Shown here: piece after piece, positions 32,852-40,647 of the stretch
Layout: the number at the start of each line of letters is the position of its first letter
How positions within the stretch are numbered: the stretch's first letter is position 1
DNA from: Alphaproteobacteria bacterium
GTDB lineage: Bacteria; Pseudomonadota; Alphaproteobacteria; JAGPBS01
Assembly (NCBI GenBank): GCA_018063245.1
Contig: JAGPBS010000016.1
Location: 1 to 41,029, forward strand
Direction of reading: 5' to 3'
DNA: 41,029 nt
Program-made: the position numbers and the translations under genes
The notes under the pieces: generated by a model
Seen by the model: the letters and a program-made list of their open reading frames with translations, nothing else
What the model was told of the DNA's origin: nothing
Databases searched by the model: none

Positions 32852-32876
32852 AAAAAAAACCGGAGCATAGCTCCGG
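32852..32876 (-). terminator. Terminator of the predicted small RNA
   Basis: CCGGAGC-ATA-GCTCCGG (32860-32876), a 7-bp perfect stem. On the minus strand it is followed by eight T. On the plus strand no T run follows, so it works only in the minus direction, where no protein gene precedes it. Confidence 0.75.
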
Positions 32877-32951
32877 CAAGTTTAACAGGGAGGTCTCAAT
32901 TCAAAGCCTGATGGCCTTGCAAAAGAGATGATATTGGGAAATCCCAATATC
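32852..32951 (-). ncRNA. Predicted ~100-nt small RNA
   Basis: No protein gene lies on this strand, yet a complete transcription unit is visible: TTGACA-17-TAAATT promoter, start near 32951, an immediate 5' hairpin (10-bp perfect pair, 32930-32951), a central GGCC/GGCT region, an unpaired GAGACCTCCCTGTTAAACTT segment, and a GC-rich terminator with U8. The CCUCCC piece could pair with Shine-Dalgarno sequences. From memory the plan (5' hairpin, CCUCCCUGUU, terminator) resembles the alphaproteobacterial mmgR/suhB (alpha-r8) RNA group; this has not been checked with a covariance model. Confidence 0.65.
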
Positions 32952-32957
32952 ATATTA

Positions 32958-32986
32958 AATTTATGCTAAAAAAATCACAATGTCAA
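32958..32986 (-). promoter_or_regulatory. Predicted promoter of the small RNA
   Basis: Minus-strand TTGACA (32986-32981), exactly 17 nt, TAAATT (32963-32958). The predicted start falls on the first base of the 5' hairpin. An 8-bp inverted pair (AAAAATGT, ACATTTTT; 32991-33012) lies just upstream. Confidence 0.62.
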
Positions 32987-33124
32987 GGGGAAAAATGTTC
33001 TTGGACATTTTTGCAGGTGAAGCCTCTGTCTAAGCCATGAGATGGTGAATCTACGCAATAGTCAATATTATTTTTTTACTATTTTTACTTTTTTGCTATT
33101 GAAATATTCTGAGATTGATATAGA

Positions 33125-33130
33125 TATAAT
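33125..33130 (+). promoter_or_regulatory. Candidate -10 of dksA
   Basis: Consensus TATAAT 30 nt before the dksA start; no convincing -35 at 16-18 nt (a TTGAAA lies at 20 nt). The region 33013-33124 is otherwise AT-rich with nothing recognised. Confidence 0.35.
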
Positions 33131-33159
33131 AGATAGGGTTATTATAAATGAGGCTAGTC

Positions 33160-33588
33160 ATGACTGCAAAACAAGTAAAAGTATCAACTGATTACGAACC
33201 AACGTCAAAAGAAGAGTTTATGAATGACAAAATGCTTGCTTATTTTAAGCAAAAGCTTTTGGATTGGCGTCGTGAGCTTGTGCGTGAATCGAGTGAAACA
33301 TTGATTTCAATGCAGGATGATGGCGGCATGCAAGAGCCAGATTCTGTTGATAGAGCTTCTGCAGAAACAGATCGTTTCCATCTTCTCAGAACAAGAGATC
33401 GCGAAAGAAAGCTGCTTAATAAGATTGACCAGGCTTTAAAGCGCATTGAAGATGGATCATATGGATATTGTGAAGTCACCGGTGATCCGATTGGCGTTGA
33501 GCGCTTAAAGGCGCGTCCGATTGCGACCATGAGTCTTGAAGCGCAAGAGATGCATGAGCGGAAAGAAAAAGTCTATCGCGACGAGTGA
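33160..33588 (+). CDS. dksA: RNA polymerase-binding protein DksA
   Basis: Secondary-channel factor that with ppGpp tunes rRNA and amino-acid promoters. The 142-residue product has the coiled-coil part (ETLISMQDDGGMQEPDSVDRASAETD, containing the acidic coil tip) and a C-terminal globule SYGYCEVTGDPIGVERLKARP. Only one cysteine (C104) of the four-Cys finger remains, as is usual in alphaproteobacterial DksA, so zinc independence is expected. The frame opens at 33148, but the ATG at 33160 has GAGG 6 nt upstream; that GAGG lies inside the longer frame. Confidence 0.95.
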   Translation: MTAKQVKVSTDYEPTSKEEFMNDKMLAYFKQKLLDWRRELVRESSETLISMQDDGGMQEPDSVDRASAETDRFHLLRTRDRERKLLNKIDQALKRIEDGSYGYCEVTGDPIGVERLKARPIATMSLEAQEMHERKEKVYRDE

Positions 33589-33632
33589 GTTTTTTCGGTT
33601 ACCCCAGACTTCCGGCAGGATATTTCTCTATT

Positions 33633-33758
33633 CGTTATTCAGAGCCACACCCTAGAGGTGTGGCGTGGAATCTCTAGGATATAACAAATAAGTCCAGTTT
33701 ATATTGATACTTTGCAGAGATTCCACGCCACCTCTTAATGAGGTGGCTCTGAATGACG
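33633..33758. repeat. Composite palindromic repeat, copy 4
   Basis: CGTTATTCAGAG, hairpin CCACACC/GGTGTGG, CGTGGAATCTCT, core, AGAGATTCCACG, hairpin CCACCTC/GAGGTGG, CTCTGAATGACG. Both arms are of the CCAC type. About 30 bp of extra similarity with copy 1 continues to 33789. It fills the gap between convergent dksA and coaD. Confidence 0.75.
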
Positions 33759-33803
33759 ATTCTTTGAATTCAATATCAAAGTTGATAACAATTACAGCAC
33801 TTG

Positions 33804-34310
33804 TTAAAGCGTTCTCATCTTACGGATGAGTTCTTTTTCAACGTGCGGTGAGACGAATTTAGAAATATCGCCTTTGAGCAGGCAGACTTCTTTCACAAAA
33901 CGAGATGAGATGAATTGATATTGTTCTGATGCCATCAGGAACACTGTTTCAATTGACGTGTTGAGCCGGGCATTCATGCCTGCCATCTGGAATTCGTAAT
34001 CAAAATCTGTAAAGGCTCTGAGGCCGCGAATCAAGATATCGGCGTTGTTTTGTTCTGCAAAATGCATAAGTAGAATGCCAAAATCTTTCACTTTGATGCG
34101 AGAATCATCAACATCAGTTGCGATTCGAATTTCTTCTTTCACGAGTGAAACACGTTCTTCTGATGAAAAGATCGGACCTTTGCGGTCGTTCGAGGCAACG
34201 CCGATGATTAAATGATCAACGATCTTGAGCGATCTGCGAATGATGTCCATATGTCCGTGCGTGATTGGGTCGAACGTCCCTGGATAGATTCCACATAATC
34301 CCTTTTTCAA
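33804..34310 (-). CDS. coaD: Phosphopantetheine adenylyltransferase
   Basis: Fourth step of coenzyme A synthesis. Motifs: GIYPGTFDPITHGHMDII (nucleotidyltransferase HxGH, H18 and H20), a GVASNDRKGP strand, DILIRGLRAFTDFDYEFQMAGMN, and FISSRFVKEV (the ISSTxVR-type loop). The frame reaches a GTG at 34331, but AAGGAG lies inside it and is 6 nt before a TTG at 34310. Starting there gives MKKGLCGIYPGTFD, the normal CoaD beginning and 168 residues. It starts 1 nt after the methyltransferase stop, so the two are coupled. Confidence 0.95.
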   Translation of the reverse strand: MKKGLCGIYPGTFDPITHGHMDIIRRSLKIVDHLIIGVASNDRKGPIFSSEERVSLVKEEIRIATDVDDSRIKVKDFGILLMHFAEQNNADILIRGLRAFTDFDYEFQMAGMNARLNTSIETVFLMASEQYQFISSRFVKEVCLLKGDISKFVSPHVEKELIRKMRTL

Positions 34311-34311
34311 T

Positions 34312-35061
34312 TTAATCTCCTTTTGGTTCACATATAGCCATTAGAGAAACGCCAAAAGGGAATTTTATCTTTGGGACAAAAAATCTCTCTAAGCCAAAAA
34401 TCATTTTTAATGCAGAATTTATAATTGGGTTCACAGGACTGGAATCGGATTGAGGATTCTGCTGATCAATCCCACTTACCATCACTTTTAATTGTCGTAT
34501 AGACCATATAACCGGGAAGAGGAAAAAGTTAAAATAGGAGATGTAATTTACATGATATTCAGCTTTTTCAAAAAGTTGTTTTAAATCAGATTGATTATAA
34601 CGGCGCTTATGGTGCACAAAGATATCGTGAGAAGACCATAGAAATTGAAATGCTGGGACGGTGATTAAAATTTTTCCACCAGATTTGAGCTGTTTTCTGA
34701 GCACTTGGAGTGTTTGGAAATCATCTTGAATGTGTTCTAACACATCAAACATCACGATCAGATCAAATTTTTTGCCTTTAAAGGTTAGATCCTCAGGGAG
34801 ACTCCCTTTTTGAACATCTTTGGCAAGGCCTAATTGTTGTGTATACTCAACAGCAATGTCGTGTGAATCTGTTGCATAAACAGTACCATATTTAACCAGC
34901 ACTTCTAGATTGGCGCCAACGCCAGATCCAACTTCCAATATTTCTATCGGTCTTGTGAAGTTAAGACTTAAAATAACCTTTGAGATAATATTGCGCCTTG
35001 CAGCGTACCACCAATGATCCTTCTGGATCTTAGCCATTATGTGGTATTCCAAGATATTCAT
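34312..35061 (-). CDS. SAM-dependent class I methyltransferase
   Basis: A 249-residue Rossmann methyltransferase: motif I is ILEVGSGVGANLEVL, the acidic strand end is VYATDSHD, FDLIVMFDVLEHIQDD marks motif II, and LRKQLKSGGKILITVPA motif III. The N-terminal HWWYAARR and C-terminal hydrophobic pieces (FNFFLFPVIWSIRQL) are common in sugar or lipid methyltransferases of polysaccharide loci. GTGAGG precedes the ATG, and a TATAAT sits at 35096-35091. Substrate is unknown. It is divergent from the CDP-sugar operon, which suggests glycan modification. Confidence 0.85.
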   Translation of the reverse strand: MNILEYHIMAKIQKDHWWYAARRNIISKVILSLNFTRPIEILEVGSGVGANLEVLVKYGTVYATDSHDIAVEYTQQLGLAKDVQKGSLPEDLTFKGKKFDLIVMFDVLEHIQDDFQTLQVLRKQLKSGGKILITVPAFQFLWSSHDIFVHHKRRYNQSDLKQLFEKAEYHVNYISYFNFFLFPVIWSIRQLKVMVSGIDQQNPQSDSSPVNPIINSALKMIFGLERFFVPKIKFPFGVSLMAICEPKGD

Positions 35062-35152
35062 CAGTCCTCACTTAGTATTTTTATTGACCCATTATACGTC
35101 ACTTTGAGTGATAAAAATACTGAAATATACGTAATGGGCCTTTATGAACTTG

Positions 35153-35182
35153 TTGACACTTTCATCATGAACGCGTTAGAAT
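35153..35182 (+). promoter_or_regulatory. Predicted promoter of the CDP-sugar operon
   Basis: TTGACA (35153-35158), 18-nt spacer, TAGAAT (35177-35182). The predicted start near 35189 leaves a 30-nt leader to the ATG at 35221 and excludes the longer open frames upstream. Confidence 0.6.
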
Positions 35183-35220
35183 TTGACTCGTCTTCATTAG
35201 AATTACATAAAAAGTATAAA

Positions 35221-36300
35221 ATGACCTTCTATACAACATTTGAAAAAACCCTTGCAGCCAAAAGAGTATTTATTACTGGACATACAGGATTCACGGGGTC
35301 TTGGGCATCTTTATGGCTTCAGTCCATTGGTTCTCAAATATCTGGTTTTTCGCTGCCTCCAGAAACATCGCCATCTCTGTTTGATGAGTTGAAGCTTGCT
35401 GAAGCAATACCCACGACTTTTGGAGATATTTGTGATTTTGAAACTTTGAAAGATGCAATTGCTTCCTTTCAACCTGATCTTATATTGCATCTTGCAGCAC
35501 AACCTCTTGTGCGTCGTTCATACAAAGAGCCATTGAGAACTTTCTTAGTTAATGCACAAGGCACGGCTCATGTCCTTGAGGCTGCAAGGCAGGTAAAAAG
35601 TGTTAAGGGTGTTTTGTGTATTACAACAGATAAAGTCTATAAAAATAATGAATGGCCCTGGTCTTATCGCGAGAATGACCCTCTCGGTGGAAAAGATCCA
35701 TATAGTGCTTCAAAAGCTTCAGCTGAAATGGTTATCCAAAGCTATATGTCTTCTTATCCATGGCAGGAAGATCAAGGTCCAGCAATTGCGATTGCACGTG
35801 GAGGAAACATCATTGGTGGTGGTGATTGGTCAGAGGATAGGCTCATTCCTGATTTTGTAAGGTCTGTGACACAAAATCATCCAATGACCTTGCGGTATCC
35901 TGATGCAACAAGACCGTGGCAACATGTTTTGTCTCTTGTCCATGGCTATTTCATGATTCTTGCGGGATTGATAGAAGATCCTGCTTTAGTCTCGAGAGCT
36001 TGGAATTTAGGGCCAGAAGAGTTAAAACAATATTCTGTGCGTGATGTTCTTGAACGAATGGCACAGCATTGGAAAAGACCTGATTTGAATTATATGGACG
36101 CGCCACTGCCTGAAGCTTGTGCTTTGGCTTTGGATAGTTCTCTTGCTCGTAATAAATTGAACTGGCAAGCAACTTGGAATACTGAGCAGGTCATTGAAAA
36201 AACAGCAAGTTGGTACAGAGATTATTATAAAACACCTAATAAGGCTTTGAAAATCACCGTAAATCAGATTAATGCGTTTCGTGAGGGATTAGTTCTATGA
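35221..36300 (+). CDS. rfbG: CDP-glucose 4,6-dehydratase
   Basis: Short-chain dehydratase converting CDP-glucose to CDP-4-keto-6-deoxyglucose, the entry to CDP-linked 3,6-dideoxyhexoses and related sugars. Motifs: RVFITGHTGFTGSWASLWL (NAD loop, 20-26), LHLAAQPLVRRSY, ITTDKVYKN with the catalytic Thr/Asp/Lys group, and Y161-SAS-K165. It ends with a sugar-binding WNLGPEE/RPWQHVL region. The frame is open from 35014, but the promoter position and family starts favour the ATG at 35221 (359 residues). It overlaps the next gene by 4 nt (ATGA). Confidence 0.92.
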   Translation: MTFYTTFEKTLAAKRVFITGHTGFTGSWASLWLQSIGSQISGFSLPPETSPSLFDELKLAEAIPTTFGDICDFETLKDAIASFQPDLILHLAAQPLVRRSYKEPLRTFLVNAQGTAHVLEAARQVKSVKGVLCITTDKVYKNNEWPWSYRENDPLGGKDPYSASKASAEMVIQSYMSSYPWQEDQGPAIAIARGGNIIGGGDWSEDRLIPDFVRSVTQNHPMTLRYPDATRPWQHVLSLVHGYFMILAGLIEDPALVSRAWNLGPEELKQYSVRDVLERMAQHWKRPDLNYMDAPLPEACALALDSSLARNKLNWQATWNTEQVIEKTASWYRDYYKTPNKALKITVNQINAFREGLVL

Positions 36301-38078
36301 TTTTTTTAATTGGAGGGCGTGGTAGGCTCGGACAAGCTCTGATGATGGAGTACTCAGATAAGCAACCGGTTTTGATTGATCGAGTCGTTTATCAGGATTG
36401 GTGGAAAGAAGGTTCTGAGAAGGAAATTTTTGAGTATTTTGAACAAGAAGATACAGATGATGCGGTTATTTTTGTGACAGCGGGTCTCTTAGACCCGACT
36501 CTTCCAGCAGATGATCTTTTGCGCGTTAATTACTTGTTGCCGAAAAATATTATTAAGGGAACAGCTGCTTTAGGCATTAAGGTTGTTACTTTTGGTACAA
36601 TTATGGAAGAATTCGGTGAAAGTGACAATTCTTACATTCAAAGTAAGTGTGCTTTAAGCGCTTTTGTCAAAGATCAGCCTTTTGCGCTTCATATCAGAAT
36701 TCATACTTTGTATGGAAATGGAGCTCCAAGTTCTTTTATGTTTTTGGGTCAGATGCAGGATGCAATTCTGAAGGGCAATCCTTTTAAAATGACTTCTGGG
36801 AATCAACTTCGTGAATATCATCATATTGAGGATGAAGTGAAAGCTATTAAGAAAATCGTTAACAGTTCTGTGAAAGGAGTATTTAATCTCAATCATGGTG
36901 ATCCAGTTGCTTTAAAGGATATTGCACAAATTGTCTTTACAGCCTTTGGAAAACAGAACCTCCTTAAGCTTGGAAGTATTCCTGATCCAGTTACTGATAA
37001 TTTCAATCAAAGATTTGAAAGACCTTCTATTCTAGAAAATAGTCGGTTTAGAAGTGCAGTGCCAGGGATTTTAAATTATTTACAAGAAAGCATAGGTCAT
37101 AAAACTGTTTCTAAGGGGCATAATAAAAGACCCCTTATTTCAATTTCGATTCCTGTCTTAAATGAGGCGGATAATATTGAGCAGCTTTATGCAAGGCTTG
37201 TTGCAGTTTCTGAGACAATGAAAGATCGTTGTGATTTAGAATTTGTTTTCTCAGATAATCATTCAGATGATGATACTTGGTCGTTACTGAGAAATCTTGC
37301 AGCAAAAGATTCAAGAGTCAAGGCGATTCGTTTTTCTAAGAATTTTGGTTTTCAGCGTTCAATCCTTGCAAATTATCTGCATACAAAAGGGGATGCAGTT
37401 ATGCAGATAGATGCAGATCTTCAAGATCCTCCTGAGATGTTAGAAATGTTTTTTGAGCAGTGGCAACGAGGGTTTCATGTTGTTTATGGAATTCGTAAAA
37501 AGCGCCAAGAAGGATGGATGATTAATCAGTTTAGAAAGTTGGGCTATTGGCTTATTGATAAAATTAGCGAATATCCAATTCCTAGAGATGTTGGTGATTT
37601 TCGGTTGATCGATCGCAAAATCATTACTGCAATCTCTGAGATGAAAACGCCAAGTCCTTATATTCGAGGTATGATTGCAGGTGTTGGTTTCGATCAATGT
37701 GGTATTCCATATGAAAGAAATTGTCGTGTTGCAGGGAGTAGTAAATTTAATCTGATACGTTTGATTCGTTTGGGTCTCACCGCTGTTTTTAATCATTCAA
37801 CAATTCCATTGAGGGTATCATCCTTCTTGGGTGCTTTGATTCTTGTTATGACAACATTGGGTGCTTTGTATTATTACATTCTCTATCTGCTTGAGTCTGA
37901 CTTGCCGCGAGGCTTTACAAGTACCCAGATTTTAATCTTATTCGGTATTGGCCTTAATTCATTTTTCTTGGGAATCATTGGCGAATATCTTTTAAGAATT
38001 TATCTTCTTCTCAGATCAGAACGTCTTGCTATCGTTGAACAAAGTATTAATTTTTCACCTTCAGAACTTAAGTTATAA
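36297..38078 (+). CDS. Fusion: NAD-dependent sugar epimerase/reductase plus family-2 glycosyltransferase
   Basis: Two enzymes in one 593-residue chain. Residues 1-265: short-chain sugar dehydrogenase (FLIGGRGRLGQAL NAD loop, Y-I-Q-S-K as the YxxxK pair, REYHHIEDEV), shortened compared with free epimerases. Residues about 278-593: GT2 of the DPM1/ArnC/GtrB type (ISISIPVLNEADNIEQLY, DNHSDDDTW, QIDADLQDPPEM with the DxD near 372, AGSSKFN) and two C-terminal membrane helices (about 505-530 and 545-570). GtrB-type enzymes load a sugar on undecaprenyl phosphate. The fusion suggests one protein finishes the deoxysugar and transfers it to lipid. Confidence 0.9.
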   Translation: MIFLIGGRGRLGQALMMEYSDKQPVLIDRVVYQDWWKEGSEKEIFEYFEQEDTDDAVIFVTAGLLDPTLPADDLLRVNYLLPKNIIKGTAALGIKVVTFGTIMEEFGESDNSYIQSKCALSAFVKDQPFALHIRIHTLYGNGAPSSFMFLGQMQDAILKGNPFKMTSGNQLREYHHIEDEVKAIKKIVNSSVKGVFNLNHGDPVALKDIAQIVFTAFGKQNLLKLGSIPDPVTDNFNQRFERPSILENSRFRSAVPGILNYLQESIGHKTVSKGHNKRPLISISIPVLNEADNIEQLYARLVAVSETMKDRCDLEFVFSDNHSDDDTWSLLRNLAAKDSRVKAIRFSKNFGFQRSILANYLHTKGDAVMQIDADLQDPPEMLEMFFEQWQRGFHVVYGIRKKRQEGWMINQFRKLGYWLIDKISEYPIPRDVGDFRLIDRKIITAISEMKTPSPYIRGMIAGVGFDQCGIPYERNCRVAGSSKFNLIRLIRLGLTAVFNHSTIPLRVSSFLGALILVMTTLGALYYYILYLLESDLPRGFTSTQILILFGIGLNSFFLGIIGEYLLRIYLLLRSERLAIVEQSINFSPSELKL

Positions 38079-38089
38079 AGGACATATAA

Positions 38090-38866
38090 ATGAAAGTTGT
38101 TATTCTTGCCGGTGGACTTGGCACTCGTATTGCAGAAGAGTCAGATTTAAAGCCAAAGCCGATGATTGAAATTGGCGGAAGGCCGCTTCTTTGGCATATT
38201 ATGAAAACGTATGCTCATCATGGCATGAATGATTTTGTTATTTGTCTTGGTTATAAAGGCTATATCATCAAAGAATTTTTCTTTAACTACTTTAAACATA
38301 TGTCAGATATGACAATTGATTTGAAAACAGGTGAGCATCAGATTTTAAAAAATCATGCTGAAGATTGGCGGATCACCCTTGTTGATACAGGGCCAGAGAC
38401 CATGACAGGTGGCAGGCTCAAACGCGTTGCACCTTATCTTGACAATCAGACTTTTTGTTTAACATATGGTGATGGTCTTTCTGATATTAATCTTTCAAAA
38501 GAACTGTCTTTTCATAAGCAGCATGGGAAATTAGCAACGGTTGCTGCCGTTCAGCCACCAGGTCGTTTTGGTGTTCTAAACATTCAAGATTCAACGCAGT
38601 CTGTTTCGAGTTTTGATGAAAAGCCAAGTGATGAAATTGGTTGGATTAATGGTGGTTTCTTTATCCTTGAGCCAGCTGTTGTTGAGTATATTGAAGGCGA
38701 TAGCATATCTTGGGAACGAGAGCCATTATCAAATATAGCAAGGGATGGTCAATTGTCAGCTTTTCAACATAAGGGTTTCTGGCAACCTTGTGATACTTTG
38801 CGAGATAAGCGTGAGCTGGAGTCCTTGTGGATTTCAGGGAAGGCACCTTGGGCGAATTGGTTATAA
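38090..38866 (+). CDS. rfbF: Glucose-1-phosphate cytidylyltransferase
   Basis: Makes CDP-glucose from CTP and glucose 1-phosphate, the substrate of the dehydratase two genes upstream. The N-terminus MKVVILAGGLGTRIAEES contains the nucleotide loop, followed by KPKPMIEIGGRPLLWHIM. The TYGDGLSDIN segment carries the metal-binding Asp. INGGFFILEP and FWQPCDTLRDKRELE complete the RfbF pattern. Length 258 residues is typical. A ribosome site AAAGGA is upstream, 11 nt after the fusion gene. The usual partner rfbH is not in the window. Confidence 0.96.
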   Translation: MKVVILAGGLGTRIAEESDLKPKPMIEIGGRPLLWHIMKTYAHHGMNDFVICLGYKGYIIKEFFFNYFKHMSDMTIDLKTGEHQILKNHAEDWRITLVDTGPETMTGGRLKRVAPYLDNQTFCLTYGDGLSDINLSKELSFHKQHGKLATVAAVQPPGRFGVLNIQDSTQSVSSFDEKPSDEIGWINGGFFILEPAVVEYIEGDSISWEREPLSNIARDGQLSAFQHKGFWQPCDTLRDKRELESLWISGKAPWANWL

Positions 38867-38868
38867 GG

Positions 38869-40647
38869 ATGAATAAGAATATACACTCTGAAAAATATTT
38901 ACACTATGTCTTGCTGTTTTTGATTCCATTTATCCTTTGTTATTCCTCCACTGAATGGATGTTTACGAAACTGGGATATATCGATCCTTTTATATATGTG
39001 GGTTATGGTATAAATTATAGTGACCCGACGTTTCATAATTGGGGATATAAGATTACAAGATTGCCTTGGATTTTATATCAATCGATGGCTTATCAAACTT
39101 TTGGTGCTCTATATAGTGCTTACTTTGTTCATATTTCCTGCTTGTTTCTTGCAATTCTGTTTACATATAAAGCGCTGAGTCGACTGCTGAAGCCAATGAG
39201 TGCATTTTTTGGATCAGCTCTATTAGGCTGTTTGACAATTTTCCATGCTTCAGGTGGAGCAGATTATCATAATACACTGGCCGGATCTTTATATGCGATG
39301 TCGTTTTATTATTTTTTGTGTGCAATAGAGGAGCGCACTCAGAAATCTTATGTTATTTTTGGAGCCGTTATAGCTCTTACGATTCATACAAATATTACCA
39401 TGATCAATTTAATACCGGGCTTATTATTTATTTGGTATCGGTTGCAGCCTGCCGCTTTTAGCAAAAAGAATGTTTGGGTTGTTTTGAAATATTGTTTCTA
39501 TGGTGCGCTTGCAGTCACGCTATTGCTTTCTTTGATTCAACTTTCTGTTGGCAGAACGCCTTTCTTTTTTCTGTCTATATTAAAGTTAGTTGGGACTTTT
39601 GTTATCGATACGTCTCATCAAACAAGTTGGTGGCAGCCATGGTCCTCATTATGGTTTTTAAAAGCCGATTTTCTTTATGTTTTACTTTATTTGATAACAG
39701 GCATTTTTAGCGGCCTCATTTTGGGTCTTGGTTGGGTCTATCACAGATCTGATTCTCATGCGCCATTTTGGACAAGGCAAAATATTTTGATAGGATCGTA
39801 TCTTGTATCATTCGGTATATTTTTGATTTGGCAAACAATTGGTCATACGGCATTGCAGCCCGAGTATTTTGCTTATGTGTTAATTATACCAATGATTGTC
39901 GCGATTGCTGGGATGTTTGAAAATATTTACATAAGCGAGAATAGGGTGCTGAGTGTTTTTTTCTCTTTGTTTATTGTCGTGTGTTTTTCTATTCCACTTC
40001 TATTTGATACAATCTTAAGTCGGTTCTTACATGAGGCGATCAAGAGTCCAGTGGCCTTAGTGATCATTTTATGGTCCTTAAGCTTTATTGTTCTCTTATC
40101 TAGTAGAAGGTTTCGTATTATGCTTGTTGCTCTGCCGTTGTTGATGGGGTTTGCGAATGCTGAATATAAGGCGAATGATTATAGAGAGACAACTGTGCCT
40201 ATTGCGAAATGGGCAAAGGTGTCTTTAATTCATGCAAATCAAATGCTTGTTGATAAAATGATTTCTTTTCGGGTTGATAATAAGCCTGCAAAATCACGAG
40301 CGATCTATATAGATATTAAAGTTTGGTTCCAATATGGTGATATGATTGAAGTTAGTGGCAAAAATGTTAAATTGAGTGATTATGCGATGTCTCTTCGGTC
40401 TACAGGGCTTGGTGATTTATCACCTCCTTGGCCTTTAAAGCCTATCATGGATATTCCCATTGAGGACCTCCAAAAGGCCTATAAGAAAAAAGCAATGATT
40501 GTTTTGGTGACAACCTCAGATCAACCATTGAAAGATTTACAAATCCGAGTGACAGCTATGGGAAAAAAATTGAAAAAGCTTGAAAAATTCACAGTCCCTT
40601 TTGGACCAACTGAAGTGCCTTTTGAACTTCTTACGATCACGGATTAA
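38869..40647 (+). CDS. Polytopic membrane protein, GT39/ArnT-like glycosyltransferase candidate
   Basis: 592 residues with about ten to eleven hydrophobic helices in the first 430 and a soluble C-terminal part (about 440-592). The first external loop has an Asp (YIDPFIYVGYG) after helix 1, as in GT-C enzymes. The HASGGADYHNTLAG loop is also GT-C-like, but the match is not strong enough to name a substrate. The ATG at 38869 is 2 nt after the rfbF stop, with AAGG just before it; the longer frame overlaps rfbF. It closes the operon. It may move a sugar from a lipid carrier, or be a polymerase/flippase-like protein. Confidence 0.75.
   Translation: MNKNIHSEKYLHYVLLFLIPFILCYSSTEWMFTKLGYIDPFIYVGYGINYSDPTFHNWGYKITRLPWILYQSMAYQTFGALYSAYFVHISCLFLAILFTYKALSRLLKPMSAFFGSALLGCLTIFHASGGADYHNTLAGSLYAMSFYYFLCAIEERTQKSYVIFGAVIALTIHTNITMINLIPGLLFIWYRLQPAAFSKKNVWVVLKYCFYGALAVTLLLSLIQLSVGRTPFFFLSILKLVGTFVIDTSHQTSWWQPWSSLWFLKADFLYVLLYLITGIFSGLILGLGWVYHRSDSHAPFWTRQNILIGSYLVSFGIFLIWQTIGHTALQPEYFAYVLIIPMIVAIAGMFENIYISENRVLSVFFSLFIVVCFSIPLLFDTILSRFLHEAIKSPVALVIILWSLSFIVLLSSRRFRIMLVALPLLMGFANAEYKANDYRETTVPIAKWAKVSLIHANQMLVDKMISFRVDNKPAKSRAIYIDIKVWFQYGDMIEVSGKNVKLSDYAMSLRSTGLGDLSPPWPLKPIMDIPIEDLQKAYKKKAMIVLVTTSDQPLKDLQIRVTAMGKKLKKLEKFTVPFGPTEVPFELLTITD

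Noticed and set aside
32860-32876. Hairpin read as a plus-strand terminator for the dienelactone hydrolase gene
   Set aside because: No T run follows on the plus strand and the stop codon is over 200 bp away; the T8 is on the minus side, so it was assigned to the small RNA.
35014-35220. Longer N-terminus for the CDP-glucose dehydratase
   Set aside because: The extra 69 codons overlap the divergent methyltransferase gene, the TATAAT on the other strand and the predicted promoter; family members begin near the ATG at 35221.
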